A stretch of DNA of 64,000 nucleotides. Origin: Microbulbifer harenosus (GTDB lineage Bacteria; Pseudomonadota; Gammaproteobacteria; Pseudomonadales; Cellvibrionaceae). Shown here in pieces: positions 1 to 8,412 of this stretch. Under the pieces are notes generated by a model. The model saw nothing but the letters and a program-made list of their open reading frames with translations, ran no database searches and had not been told where the DNA came from. The stretch lies in the NCBI RefSeq assembly GCF_005771435.1, contig NZ_VANI01000001.1, positions 62,001 through 126,000 on the forward strand, written 5' to 3'. Both the position numbers and the translations under genes were made by a program. The stretch's first letter is position 1, and each line of letters begins with the position of its first letter.

Positions 1-159
1 GGTGTGCCTGGCCCGCAGATCAATGTTTTCAGTTATGTAATAGGTCGCGGCCATGTCCAGCTCCCTGCCGTAGTCCAGGCTGTCGCGATCCCTATAGAGT
101 TTATGCAGGTTCTGCAATCTTGATGCCAGAGACGACTGCGCTGCCAATATTAACGTCAT
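1..159 (-). CDS. Partial reading frame at left edge, unidentified
   Basis: On the minus strand a frame opens at an ATG (complement of 157-159) and stays open for 53 codons to the window edge. An in-frame stop lies about a dozen codons upstream of the ATG, so the frame cannot extend much further in the 5' direction. The stretch LDYGRELDMAATYYITENI has the alternating polar/hydrophobic look of an outer-membrane beta-strand, but there is no signal peptide at the start. It may therefore be a remnant of a porin-like gene or a chance frame. I do not recognise the family. Confidence 0.3.
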   Translation of the reverse strand, partial: MTLILAAQSSLASRLQNLHKLYRDRDSLDYGRELDMAATYYITENIDLRARHT

Positions 160-168
160 GAACCCCGT

Positions 169-184
169 CCGGTCGTGCGACCGG
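169..184. repeat. Perfect palindrome (7-bp arms, 2-nt centre)
   Basis: The sequence CCGGTCG-TG-CGACCGG is a perfect inverted repeat just upstream of the minus-strand frame at the left edge and about 330 bp before the hydroxylase operon. It could be an operator or a small hairpin. No T-run follows on either strand, so an intrinsic terminator is unlikely. The rest of 185-511 shows no gene that I can support. Confidence 0.4.
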
Positions 185-511
185 AAACCTGCCTGTCACC
201 CGAGTTGCAGGCTTTTCCGCCAACCGGGGTTGCGTTTTTGCTCGCGGAAGGTGCGCGCGCTGTTGGCGTGCTCACTTTTGGTGCTCGCGATGAGTGTTGT
301 GGCTGGAAATGCTGTTTGATTTATTCCGAGGGAAACCTGTGCCGATGGTGTGGCACTTCTCAGCACAAAGGGCTATTAGTTTGTGGGCTCTGGGTAGAAA
401 TGCGCAGTCGTGACATGAGCCCGGAACCAGCAGCATGAACTCAACATGTGGCGTTTGCGAGTAAGCGTTTGCATCTGCGCGCCATGGCCGCGCTATAAAT
501 CCAGGAGCAGT

Positions 512-3325
512 ATGGAAGGATTCAACATCAATCGGCGCAATTTCATTAAGCTGTGCACTGTTACGGGTATTACGGTATTCGCTGCGCCGGTGCTGTGGCA
601 GAAGGGGAAGGCTCAAAATCCTGAAACAGCGAGAGACGTGTTGAATTGGCGGGGAGCAGGCTCCGATCCCGCATTCCGCACAGACGGCGTAGCCAAAGTG
701 ACCGGTCAGAAAATTTTTGGCCGGGACTTCCGCGCCCGGGACATGCCAGGGTGGAAACCGCAGCAACACTACGCTTTGGTGCTGCGTTGCAACCGGGTGG
801 AACGACGCTTCGATGGTGTGGACTGGACCCAGTTGCCCGCGGAGGCTCAACCCTATGCGAAAGTAACCGCGGAGACGCTGGCTGAGAAAAAGTTGAAATT
901 GCCCGCCTTCTACGGCGAGGCAATGCTGCTATCTGAGGGTGCATCGCCGCTCTACTACGGCCATGCGGTGGCCATGCTTTTGTTCGATGACTTTGAGAAA
1001 TACGCCACTGCCAAACAGGCGCTCCAGTTTAATGAGCAAGTGATTCGCTATGGCGCGCAAACGCCTCCTGTAGAGCGGGACCCTTACGCCAGCTGGCGCA
1101 TCATTCGTGTTGAGGGGCCGCAAGGACCCGAGGATGAAGACCTGTACTCGCCCATGCAGGATGGTCTCTTCTTTCCCAATTACCGCGATCACAAAGCAGA
1201 GTGGCCGAGGGCTGCGAATCTGTCGGGAAGTGTCAGCGAGCGCGGCATGTATTACGCACAGCAGATTCGCGCTACAACCGAGCGTGAAGCGGAATCCGGT
1301 AACTGGCACCTTGTGCGGGGAGAGTATCGAACTCAGATCGTTGATCCGATGATGATGGAGCCGGAGGCTGCTAACGTCTGGTTCGACGGTGAACGGCAAA
1401 CATTACATCTGGTCCTCACCAGTCAGTCGCCACAGGATTTCCAGGAACTGGCGGCGCACATGATTGCCGAAAGTGCGTTCGCCGCAGAGATCAAGAATAT
1501 TGTGGTGCACTCCGCGGTCGTTGGGGGCGGCTTTGGTGCCAAAGACCACTCTATTTTCCCCTATTACGGTTTGGTAGCCGGACTGTTTGGCACTGCGCCG
1601 GTGCGGCTGGCCAACAACCGATTCGAGCAGTTCCAGGCGGGTTTGAAGCGCCACCCTTTCGGCATGCGCAATACCCTGGCGATCGACAAAAAGAATGGGA
1701 AATTTCAGGCCCTGATTGCCGAGATGCAGGTGGACGGTGGCGGTCGGCAAAACTTCAGTGCGTCCGTCTCAATGGTGGGCGCCAGTGCGATTCAAAGCAT
1801 CTATTATCTTCCTCGCAACGATATTTCCTCCGTCGCCAATCAGTCAATGAATGTGGACTCCGGCTCCATGCGCGGCTACGGAACACTGCAGACCATGACA
1901 GCCATGGAAATGATGGTAAACCAGGCTGCGGCAGAGCTTGGAATTGATCCCATAGAGCTGCGACTGCGCAACGCCTTTCAGGACGGCTGGCGCAATACTC
2001 AGGGCGCCGTTCCGAAGGTAGGTGTGCGCTACCGGGAATTGCTGGAGCGCGCCCGGGAACATCCCATGTGGCGCGATCGGATGGAGCGCAAGCGAGCTTT
2101 CGAGCAGGAAAATCCCGGCTACCTGTTCGGCACCGGCTATGCCATTGCTACCAAGGATTACGGTACCGGAGCCGCCGCCCCGAGTGCGGCGGTCCAGTTT
2201 GATACGGCGGGCCGGTTGTCGATGGCCGTGGAATTCATGGAAATGGGCACAGGTATCGGCACCTCCCAATCCCTGCTGCTGGAAACTGTTCTCGGGCGGG
2301 CGGCGGATCACTGCACGGTGGGGGAGGTGGACGCCTGGCATGCCCTGCAGCAGTTCCAGACCGAAAGCCCTTACACCATGAGTCAGCAACACCAGGACCA
2401 GCAGTCCGCTAACCCGCTGTGGACTCCGGTGACGGCCATGGCGAGCGCCGCGTCCATGTCTTCCTATTTTCAGAGCCACGCTACACAGCAGGCAGCGGAA
2501 ATACTCTTCCAGCAGGGATTGCTTCCCGCCGCCCGCCGTCTGTGGAAAAGAAATGAACTGGAAGACGGGCAAACGCAGTGGCGGGAGGGCAAGCTTCATT
2601 ATGGAAATTTGCCGCCCCTGGCGCTGGAACAATTGGCGGCAGAGGCCCATCGCAATGGCGATGTCACAGGGGTAATGGTGCACAGTTTCAATCGCTGGGA
2701 GTGGGCCGAGGCGGATTTCGAACTGCATGGCCGGCAATGGACCGGGAGCATCGATGGCCTCGCGCTGCGTCGAGGTGGAAGCGCGGAGAAGGTTAGCGCC
2801 GATGAATATCAGGTCGAGAAACGCTCGGCGGTACGCTATCCGAGAACCGCGTTGAACAATGCCATGGTCACCTACTATGCGCCGACTGCGGCGCTGGTGG
2901 AAGTCGTCGTGAATCCGGGGAATGGCGAAGTCAGCATCCACGGACTGCAGAACTATATGGACTGCGGCCGCACGATTGTGCGCCCGTTAGTGGAGGGGCA
3001 AATAGAAGGCGGTGTGGCCATGGGGATCGGCCACGCACTTTACGAATATTTGCCACCACTTGCGGAGGGTGCCGGCAATGGCACCTGGAATTTGAACCGC
3101 TACCAGGTGCCTCTCGCAAAGCATGTGCCGGTATGGAACCAACAGCACGAAATTCTGCCGCCCGCTACCGAAAAAGACCCTCACAAAGGGATTGCCGAAG
3201 TGGTGATGATCCCCATCGTGGCCGCCTTGGCAGAGGCGATTTACCAGGCCACAGGCAAGCGATTTAACGAAGTTCCCATCACGCCGGAAAGACTGCGCCG
3301 CGCGCTTAATCCCCAGGTACTGTGA
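512..3325 (+). CDS. Tat-exported molybdenum hydroxylase, large (Moco-binding) subunit
   Basis: This is the molybdopterin-binding subunit of a xanthine dehydrogenase/aldehyde oxidase-family enzyme, closest in style to isoquinoline 1-oxidoreductase beta (IorB). It would hydroxylate an aldehyde or N-heterocycle with water as oxygen source. The start at 512 is preferred over the upstream in-frame codon at 446 because AGGAG lies at 503-507 and because it places a twin-arginine signal (NRRNFIK, residues 7-13) at the N-terminus, implying export of the folded enzyme to the periplasm. GGGFGAK (near residue 345) and the C-terminal KGIAEVV motif with the expected catalytic Glu (about residue 896) are present. 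At 937 residues it has the length of fused IorB-type subunits. It is followed 13 bp later by the 2Fe-2S subunit. The substrate cannot be read from the sequence. No FAD subunit is encoded nearby; the cytochrome two genes downstream probably takes the electrons. Confidence 0.88.
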   Translation: MEGFNINRRNFIKLCTVTGITVFAAPVLWQKGKAQNPETARDVLNWRGAGSDPAFRTDGVAKVTGQKIFGRDFRARDMPGWKPQQHYALVLRCNRVERRFDGVDWTQLPAEAQPYAKVTAETLAEKKLKLPAFYGEAMLLSEGASPLYYGHAVAMLLFDDFEKYATAKQALQFNEQVIRYGAQTPPVERDPYASWRIIRVEGPQGPEDEDLYSPMQDGLFFPNYRDHKAEWPRAANLSGSVSERGMYYAQQIRATTEREAESGNWHLVRGEYRTQIVDPMMMEPEAANVWFDGERQTLHLVLTSQSPQDFQELAAHMIAESAFAAEIKNIVVHSAVVGGGFGAKDHSIFPYYGLVAGLFGTAPVRLANNRFEQFQAGLKRHPFGMRNTLAIDKKNGKFQALIAEMQVDGGGRQNFSASVSMVGASAIQSIYYLPRNDISSVANQSMNVDSGSMRGYGTLQTMTAMEMMVNQAAAELGIDPIELRLRNAFQDGWRNTQGAVPKVGVRYRELLERAREHPMWRDRMERKRAFEQENPGYLFGTGYAIATKDYGTGAAAPSAAVQFDTAGRLSMAVEFMEMGTGIGTSQSLLLETVLGRAADHCTVGEVDAWHALQQFQTESPYTMSQQHQDQQSANPLWTPVTAMASAASMSSYFQSHATQQAAEILFQQGLLPAARRLWKRNELEDGQTQWREGKLHYGNLPPLALEQLAAEAHRNGDVTGVMVHSFNRWEWAEADFELHGRQWTGSIDGLALRRGGSAEKVSADEYQVEKRSAVRYPRTALNNAMVTYYAPTAALVEVVVNPGNGEVSIHGLQNYMDCGRTIVRPLVEGQIEGGVAMGIGHALYEYLPPLAEGAGNGTWNLNRYQVPLAKHVPVWNQQHEILPPATEKDPHKGIAEVVMIPIVAALAEAIYQATGKRFNEVPITPERLRRALNPQVL

Positions 3326-3338
3326 GGAGACGAATCTG

Positions 3339-3884
3339 ATGGCGAAAATTCCGGTGGCTATGGTTGTAAACGGTGAGAAAGTCGGACCGCTTGAGGTGGA
3401 GGAATATACCTCGATGTTGGATTTTCTTCAGGAGTACCTGAATCTGACGGGCACCAAGCTTGGGTGTGGAATTGGCGTGTGTCGTTCCTGCACCATCCTG
3501 GTCGAGCGAGAAGATGGTTCCCTGGAGCCGGTGCGCAGCTGTATCAACAATGTGGGCCGGTTTAACGGTAGAACCGTCACTACCGTTGAAGGGCAGGCCG
3601 AGTACAACAGCGAGGGCGATATCGTGGCGCTGTCGCCGATACAGCAGGCATTTCTGCGCAATTTTTCGTTTCAGTGTGGGTGGTGCACCCCGGGCTTTGT
3701 GAATGCCGCCACGGCGCTGATCGACCACCTAAGGCGCGAGCCGGTTCCAGCGGATACCATTGAGGCGGTTATCGATGAAGCGCTGGGAGAACATATCTGT
3801 CGCTGCACAGGTTATGTGCGTTACTACCGGGCCGTGCGGGAAGTGATCGAGTCGACGCCCGGGCTACTGAAGGAAGCAGATTAA
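3339..3884 (+). CDS. Molybdenum hydroxylase 2Fe-2S subunit
   Basis: This is the small iron-sulfur subunit of the hydroxylase, carrying two [2Fe-2S] clusters that pass electrons out of the Moco site. The N-terminal plant-ferredoxin-type cluster is seen as LGCGIGVCRSC (Cys from about residue 43) with a further Cys in VRSCIN. The C-terminal cluster motifs are QCGWCTPG and HICRCTGYV. The length of 181 residues is slightly above the usual 150-165. It has no signal peptide of its own, so it presumably rides with the Tat-signal-bearing large subunit. GAGGAG at 3323-3328 is the likely ribosome site. The stop codon is directly abutted by the ATG of the cytochrome gene. The order large-small is reversed from the common iorAB arrangement. 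Confidence 0.92.
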   Translation: MAKIPVAMVVNGEKVGPLEVEEYTSMLDFLQEYLNLTGTKLGCGIGVCRSCTILVEREDGSLEPVRSCINNVGRFNGRTVTTVEGQAEYNSEGDIVALSPIQQAFLRNFSFQCGWCTPGFVNAATALIDHLRREPVPADTIEAVIDEALGEHICRCTGYVRYYRAVREVIESTPGLLKEAD

Positions 3885-5138
3885 ATGGGCAAGGTTGCTT
3901 TCGTTTTTTTCTTCCTGGTGATAGGGGGGAATGTCGCGGCACAGCCGACGCATGCGCAGGCATCAGCAAAGCAGTCACCGGTGGAAAAGGGCCGCTATCT
4001 GGCGGCCGCTGGCGACTGTGTCGCGTGCCACACGGCAACCAATGGCCGTCCATTTATTGGTGGCCGACCCTTCCATACGCCATTCGGTATTCTCTACTCC
4101 ACCAATATCACACCGGATAAGAAAACCGGCATCGGCAACTACACTCTGGAGGATTTTACGGCGGCCATGCGTCGGGGCAAGGGTGCCCACGGCAATCTTT
4201 ATCCGGCCATGCCTTATACCTCTTATTACCTGATCCCCGATGAGGATATCGCGTCGCTGTATGCATATTTCATGCAGTTGCCGCCGGTGGAATATGTGGC
4301 GCCCGACAACGACCTGTTTTTTCCAGCCAACCTGAGATTTGGGCTGAGTGTCTGGAACCGGATTTTCTTCGACAAGGCGCCACTCTCGCAGCCTGCAGAT
4401 AAAAGCCCGGATTGGCAACGCGGTAATTATCTGGTCAATGCACTGGGCCATTGCGGTGAGTGCCACACACCGCGCAACTTCGCGTTTGCCATGAAAAACG
4501 ATGAAAAATTTTCGGGCAACATACTTGAGGGATGGGACGCGGTCGATATCCGACCCGCAGCACTTCGTCGCCAGGGATGGGACAGAGAACGACTGCGGTT
4601 GCTGTTTACCACCGGCGCCAGCGAGCATGGGACCGCATTTGGAGAAATGTTCAGCGTGGTGAAGTACAGCCTGCGTCATCTTTCCGATAATGACATCAAT
4701 GCGATCATTACCTATCTGCTGGATGACAGCGAGAAGATGGCCGGAAACGCCGGTAACCCACAAGCTGCCGAAAAGCGATACACACAGGGGCGTGCGGACT
4801 TTGTCGCATACTGCGCTGCCTGTCACGGTCGTGAAGGCCGTGGGGTAACACTTTCATTCGCGCCGCCAATGGATCGCAACGCCGCTGTTCGCGGCGATAA
4901 CCCCTACAACACAATCGCAGTCATTTTGCGCGGCTTGGCGGCGCAGCGTATGGATCGCACCAATGCCCGGGCCGGCATGCCCGGATTCCATCGCGAACTG
5001 GACGATGTCCGAGTGGCCGATCTGGTGAATTACATGCGCACCGCATGGGGAGGGGCTGAGAACCCCGTAACGGTGGAAGATGTGGCAGAAATTCGCCGCC
5101 AACTGCGGGAACATGGTTACCTCGGTGCGGTGGAATGA
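3885..5138 (+). CDS. Triheme cytochrome c, hydroxylase electron acceptor
   Basis: This is a periplasmic or membrane-attached c-type cytochrome with three heme-binding motifs: CVACH (residues 45-49), CGECH (190-194) and CAACH (310-314). A signal peptide occupies roughly residues 1-20. The length of 417 residues and the spacing of the hemes match the cytochrome subunits of periplasmic alcohol, gluconate and molybdenum-hydroxylase dehydrogenases. It begins at the base after the stop of the 2Fe-2S subunit, so translation is probably coupled. By position it should pass electrons from the hydroxylase to the respiratory chain in place of an FAD subunit. That role is inferred from operon context and family. 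Confidence 0.9.
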   Translation: MGKVAFVFFFLVIGGNVAAQPTHAQASAKQSPVEKGRYLAAAGDCVACHTATNGRPFIGGRPFHTPFGILYSTNITPDKKTGIGNYTLEDFTAAMRRGKGAHGNLYPAMPYTSYYLIPDEDIASLYAYFMQLPPVEYVAPDNDLFFPANLRFGLSVWNRIFFDKAPLSQPADKSPDWQRGNYLVNALGHCGECHTPRNFAFAMKNDEKFSGNILEGWDAVDIRPAALRRQGWDRERLRLLFTTGASEHGTAFGEMFSVVKYSLRHLSDNDINAIITYLLDDSEKMAGNAGNPQAAEKRYTQGRADFVAYCAACHGREGRGVTLSFAPPMDRNAAVRGDNPYNTIAVILRGLAAQRMDRTNARAGMPGFHRELDDVRVADLVNYMRTAWGGAENPVTVEDVAEIRRQLREHGYLGAVE

Positions 5139-5917
5139 GCATAAACGGTCGTATGGCGAGGCTCTCTACATTACTCTTGGGGGTGTGTTACCTGCTGCCG
5201 ACTCAGGCTGCGGACTGGTCAGCAACAGAGGCGCAGCTGCAGTACGGCCGGCTGGACAATCCATTTGCGGGAGGGGCCACGGATACCACCATTCTCACCC
5301 TTCAGCACGCGAGCGGCTGGAAGTATGGAGATAATTTCTTCTTCGTGGACTTTATCAATGATGGCGTGCGCGATGGCTTCAATGACACCGATGTGTACGC
5401 CGAGTGGTATGCAAGCTTCAGCCTGGGGAAGATCACCCGGTGCGATCTGAGTTTCGGGCCGGTGAAAGATTTTGGCCTGGTGGCGGGGTTCAATTACTCC
5501 GCGGACGCCAATGTGGAAAAGTTCCTGCCGGGTATCCGTATTGCCTGGGCCATGCCTGGAGAGGCGTTCCTGAATACTGATATTACGGGCTTTCAGGATA
5601 TCGGCTATGGCGACGGCGCACCAAAAGAAGGCGACAGCTATATGATCGACTTCAATGGTGCCTTTCCGTTCAGTATCGGCAATCAGGATTTCAGTATCGA
5701 GGGGCACATTGAATACATCCATAACCGCACCAGTGAATTCGGCGACGTGAAAAGCTGGGTACTTGCGCAACCCCAGTTTCGCTGGGACCTTGGAAAGGCC
5801 CTGTTCAGGAGTCCCAAACAACTATTTATTGGTATCGAGTACCAGTACTGGCGCAATAAACTGGGAAACGAAATCGATGAAAGCGCCGTACAGGCGCTGG
5901 TTGTATGGCGTTTCTGA
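5135..5917 (+). CDS. Tsx-like outer-membrane channel
   Basis: This 260-residue protein has a signal peptide (cleavage after about residue 25, TQA-AD). The mature sequence is rich in alternating beta-strands and ends in an aromatic residue after a final strand (ALVVWRF), as expected for an outer-membrane beta-barrel. The length and pattern resemble the nucleoside-specific channel Tsx/OmpK family. The start overlaps the cytochrome stop in ATGA, tying it to the hydroxylase operon. A channel for nucleoside-like or heterocyclic compounds would deliver substrate to the periplasmic enzyme. The family call is by eye and the substrate is unknown. Confidence 0.72.
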   Translation: MSINGRMARLSTLLLGVCYLLPTQAADWSATEAQLQYGRLDNPFAGGATDTTILTLQHASGWKYGDNFFFVDFINDGVRDGFNDTDVYAEWYASFSLGKITRCDLSFGPVKDFGLVAGFNYSADANVEKFLPGIRIAWAMPGEAFLNTDITGFQDIGYGDGAPKEGDSYMIDFNGAFPFSIGNQDFSIEGHIEYIHNRTSEFGDVKSWVLAQPQFRWDLGKALFRSPKQLFIGIEYQYWRNKLGNEIDESAVQALVVWRF

Positions 5918-6258
5918 GTTGTGGCCCGCAGGGAGCCAGATCGCAGTTGATGGCGACTTCGGGGCCAAGAATCTGATCCCCCTTCCTTCACGCTATTGTG
6001 AACAGCTCGCGCCAGCCCCTGATTCGACCTTCGTTATCGACACCATGACGGATATTGAGCAGACTTTGCACTTAGCGGTATTGCTGGCGACAGAGGCTCG
6101 GAGCAGGGTTTCTTCCCCGTTGCCGTAAAATGCGCAAGGGCTGTCTACCGAGCGATGGCCACCGCGGGGAGATGGCATGAGATCGCTCAAAAGGATGCAA
6201 CAACCGCAAGATGAACATTTCACCAGCATACATCGGTCAGGGGGGCGTCAATTCCCAG
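5918..6258. other. Intergenic gap before mobA, no gene seen
   Basis: This 341-bp stretch holds no supportable gene. Short open frames cross it without coding character. An alternative in-frame ATG for mobA lies at 6211 but lacks a good ribosome site. A purine-rich AGGGGGGCG sits at about 6239-6247, upstream of the start chosen at 6259. Confidence 0.5.
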
Positions 6259-6849
6259 ATGGTCACCAGAAATGTCTGCCCAGTGGTTTTGGCAGGTGGA
6301 CTCTCCAGTCGCATGGGGCGCGATAAGGCGCTGCTAAAATTACCAGATGGCGAGACATTATTGTCACGGTCGCAGACCTTGCTGGAGAGATTGGAGCCGC
6401 CAGTTGGCGTTCGTTTCTCCCCAGTTCTGATCAGCGGTAATCGCACGGGTGGTATTCCGGACCGTGTGTCCCGTGCAGGGCCGCTCGGCGGGCTGCAGGC
6501 TATCGCCCGGCTTCTCACAGAGGAGGAGCAGGATGGCGGCTCCTCCTGTGATGCCATGCTGGTGATCCCGGTGGACATGCCGCTGCTCAGCCCGGCGCTA
6601 CTGCGGCAGCTGTGCTTGGCGGGGCGGGAGGTAGAACAGGCGGTGTGCTTTGGCGACTTTTATCTACCCTGCTGGCTGCCGTTGACCCCGCGCTGTCGCC
6701 ACTATCTCGACGCCGCGGCCATGGGCAACGCGGTTGCCTCTATGCGCGCACTGTTCGGCTATGTCGGCTGCATGCAGTTGGCGGTGCCGGAAGGCGACTG
6801 GCATCTCAACGTCAACCGCCCGCAGGATTTCGAGCGCCTGAACCTGTAG
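6259..6849 (+). CDS. mobA: Molybdenum cofactor guanylyltransferase
   Basis: This enzyme attaches GMP to molybdopterin to make Mo-bis-MGD. The nucleotidyltransferase signature LAGGLSSRMGRDKALL lies at the N-terminus, followed by RAGPLGGLQA and the metal-binding VIPVDMPLL. The C-terminal LNVNRPQDFERL resembles the closing motif of MobA. The length from 6259 is 196 residues, normal for the family. The earlier start at 6211 would add a 16-residue extension without homology. The neighbouring ModA-like gene supports a molybdenum role. Xanthine-dehydrogenase-family enzymes usually carry the cytosine dinucleotide form made by MocA. So either this enzyme serves other molybdoenzymes, or its nucleotide choice needs testing. 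Confidence 0.85.
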   Translation: MVTRNVCPVVLAGGLSSRMGRDKALLKLPDGETLLSRSQTLLERLEPPVGVRFSPVLISGNRTGGIPDRVSRAGPLGGLQAIARLLTEEEQDGGSSCDAMLVIPVDMPLLSPALLRQLCLAGREVEQAVCFGDFYLPCWLPLTPRCRHYLDAAAMGNAVASMRALFGYVGCMQLAVPEGDWHLNVNRPQDFERLNL

Positions 6850-6926
6850 CGGTGTATGGGGCCGCGTCTCTCTGTGACCGCTTGGCGGGTGGTGTTGCGG
6901 GCAATGAACACGGGAGGTTCAGGCTT

Positions 6927-7802
6927 ATGCTCAAACGGTTTCTGTTGTGCTCACTGCTGCTGTTACTGGCGGGCTGCCATCGCGACCGCCCTGAACTCAG
7001 GGTCGCTGTCGATGCAGGATTCCAGCCAGCGATGGAAGCGTTGCGTGGGGATTTCGAGGCGCAGTGCAACTGTTTGCTCAGGGTGACTGCCGGCTCCAGC
7101 GGCCTGCTATATAGCCAGATTCGCGGCGGAGAGCTATTCGACGTTTTCCTCTCGGGCGACATGGCGCGCCCGGTGCTGCTGGAAAAGGCGGGTTTTATCG
7201 TGCCCGCCAGCCGTCAGGAGTATGCCCGCGGGCAACTGGCGCTGTGGGTGAGCCGGCAGCTTTCTGAGAAAAAATCCGCGGGGTTTTCCACATTGAACGC
7301 CGAACTCGCCAGCAATCGTACCGAGCTTACGCCGCGGCAGTTGATCCTGTTGCTGGGGAAGGGCAAGCACCGCCTGGTGATTGCCGACCCACAATTGGCA
7401 CCCGATGGCGATGCGGCGGTGAAAATGCTGAAAAAATTCCGCCTGTGGCCGCGCCTGAAGAACCGCATGGTATACGCGGGCCACGCCGGCCATGCCCAGA
7501 TCCTGCTACACCAGGGGGAGGGGGAGATGGGGGTGATCCCCTATGGGCAGGCGCTGGCTTCCGGCAGGGGCGGGCAGTACATGCGTATCCCCGCACATTT
7601 CCACCCGCCCATTCACCATCAGCTGGTGATACTCCGCAACACCCGCGAGCGCAGCCGCGCCATACAGTTGTTGCAATATCTGCAGTCCCCACCGGTGCAG
7701 GCGCGCCTGGAATCCCTGGGCTACCTTGCGATTGCCGGAACCGGCGATAGCCCGGATAAGGCGATCTCACCTGACGGGGCACGGGTGACGAATTCCGAGT
7801 AA
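6927..7802 (+). CDS. ModA-like molybdate-binding lipoprotein
   Basis: This is a periplasmic substrate-binding protein of the molybdate ABC transporter type (PBP II fold). The start at 6927 has GGGAGG at 6912-6917 and gives a lipoprotein signal with the lipobox LLAGC (Cys17). ModA-like signatures include LRVAVDAGFQPAMEAL, TAGSSGLLYSQI and GGELFDVFLSGDMARP. From this start it is 291 residues, slightly longer than typical ModA. No modB or modC follows, so it is an orphan binding protein here, whose permease would have to be elsewhere. It lies 77 bp after mobA, probably in the same transcript. Confidence 0.85.
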   Translation: MLKRFLLCSLLLLLAGCHRDRPELRVAVDAGFQPAMEALRGDFEAQCNCLLRVTAGSSGLLYSQIRGGELFDVFLSGDMARPVLLEKAGFIVPASRQEYARGQLALWVSRQLSEKKSAGFSTLNAELASNRTELTPRQLILLLGKGKHRLVIADPQLAPDGDAAVKMLKKFRLWPRLKNRMVYAGHAGHAQILLHQGEGEMGVIPYGQALASGRGGQYMRIPAHFHPPIHHQLVILRNTRERSRAIQLLQYLQSPPVQARLESLGYLAIAGTGDSPDKAISPDGARVTNSE

Positions 7803-8412
7803 AGCGGAATGGTGCGCCTCCGCAAACGGTTACCGTTGAAAAGGTTTCAGATAAATCCGTTTTTATTCGCGCCAACGATTGGTTTTATTTGATACCTATT
7901 CCATTACTGACTGATATCTATTTCAAAGGGTTATTATTTTTTTAAACCGTTTGGAATAGTTGATTAAATATTCCTTTATATGAACGGATATTGGCGATTG
8001 GCGGAAATTTGATTTAATTCTGCGGCCAAGTGCAGTTCGCCGATAGATTGGACTGATTGGCATTAAAGTCACTATTTTTCAGTTGTTTTCAGTGTGTTTT
8101 GCGCTCGGAAAGACTGTTTTTTGTGCGTTTTCAATAGAATTCTATTGCGAGCCTAATAAGAAACCTCTATTTCCGTCGCCGAATTTTATTTTCTTTAATG
8201 CACCGGTCTACCGAAAAGGTTTTAATTTCCTGGAAGAATTTATTTCCCCGGGGGCGCCCGTCTTCGCTCTGTCGTCGGGTGCCCTGAGATCGGCGCTATA
8301 CAGGAAATAAATATCCGGAAATAAATTCAGCGGTACTCAAAATGCCCATTCAGGGCAAGCCCGGATTCACGGGTTATATAACAACGACGATTAATGAACG
8401 GGAGCACAAACG
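7803..8412. promoter_or_regulatory. Long AT-rich leader upstream of pntAB
   Basis: This 610-bp gap is strikingly richer in A and T than its surroundings, with runs such as TTATTATTTTTTTAAACC. A 75-codon open frame at 8083-8310 lacks a ribosome site and family resemblance, and I do not call it a gene. The motif CCGGAAATAAAT follows AATAAATATCC near 8306-8327. A 15-nt string from it (8306-8320) recurs upstream of tpiA (20227-20241). The gap probably holds the pntAB promoter and possibly regulatory sites. Confidence 0.5.

Noticed and set aside
8083-8310. 75-codon open frame in the AT-rich leader before pntA
   Set aside because: No ribosome site, no family resemblance, and its composition follows the AT-rich spacer.
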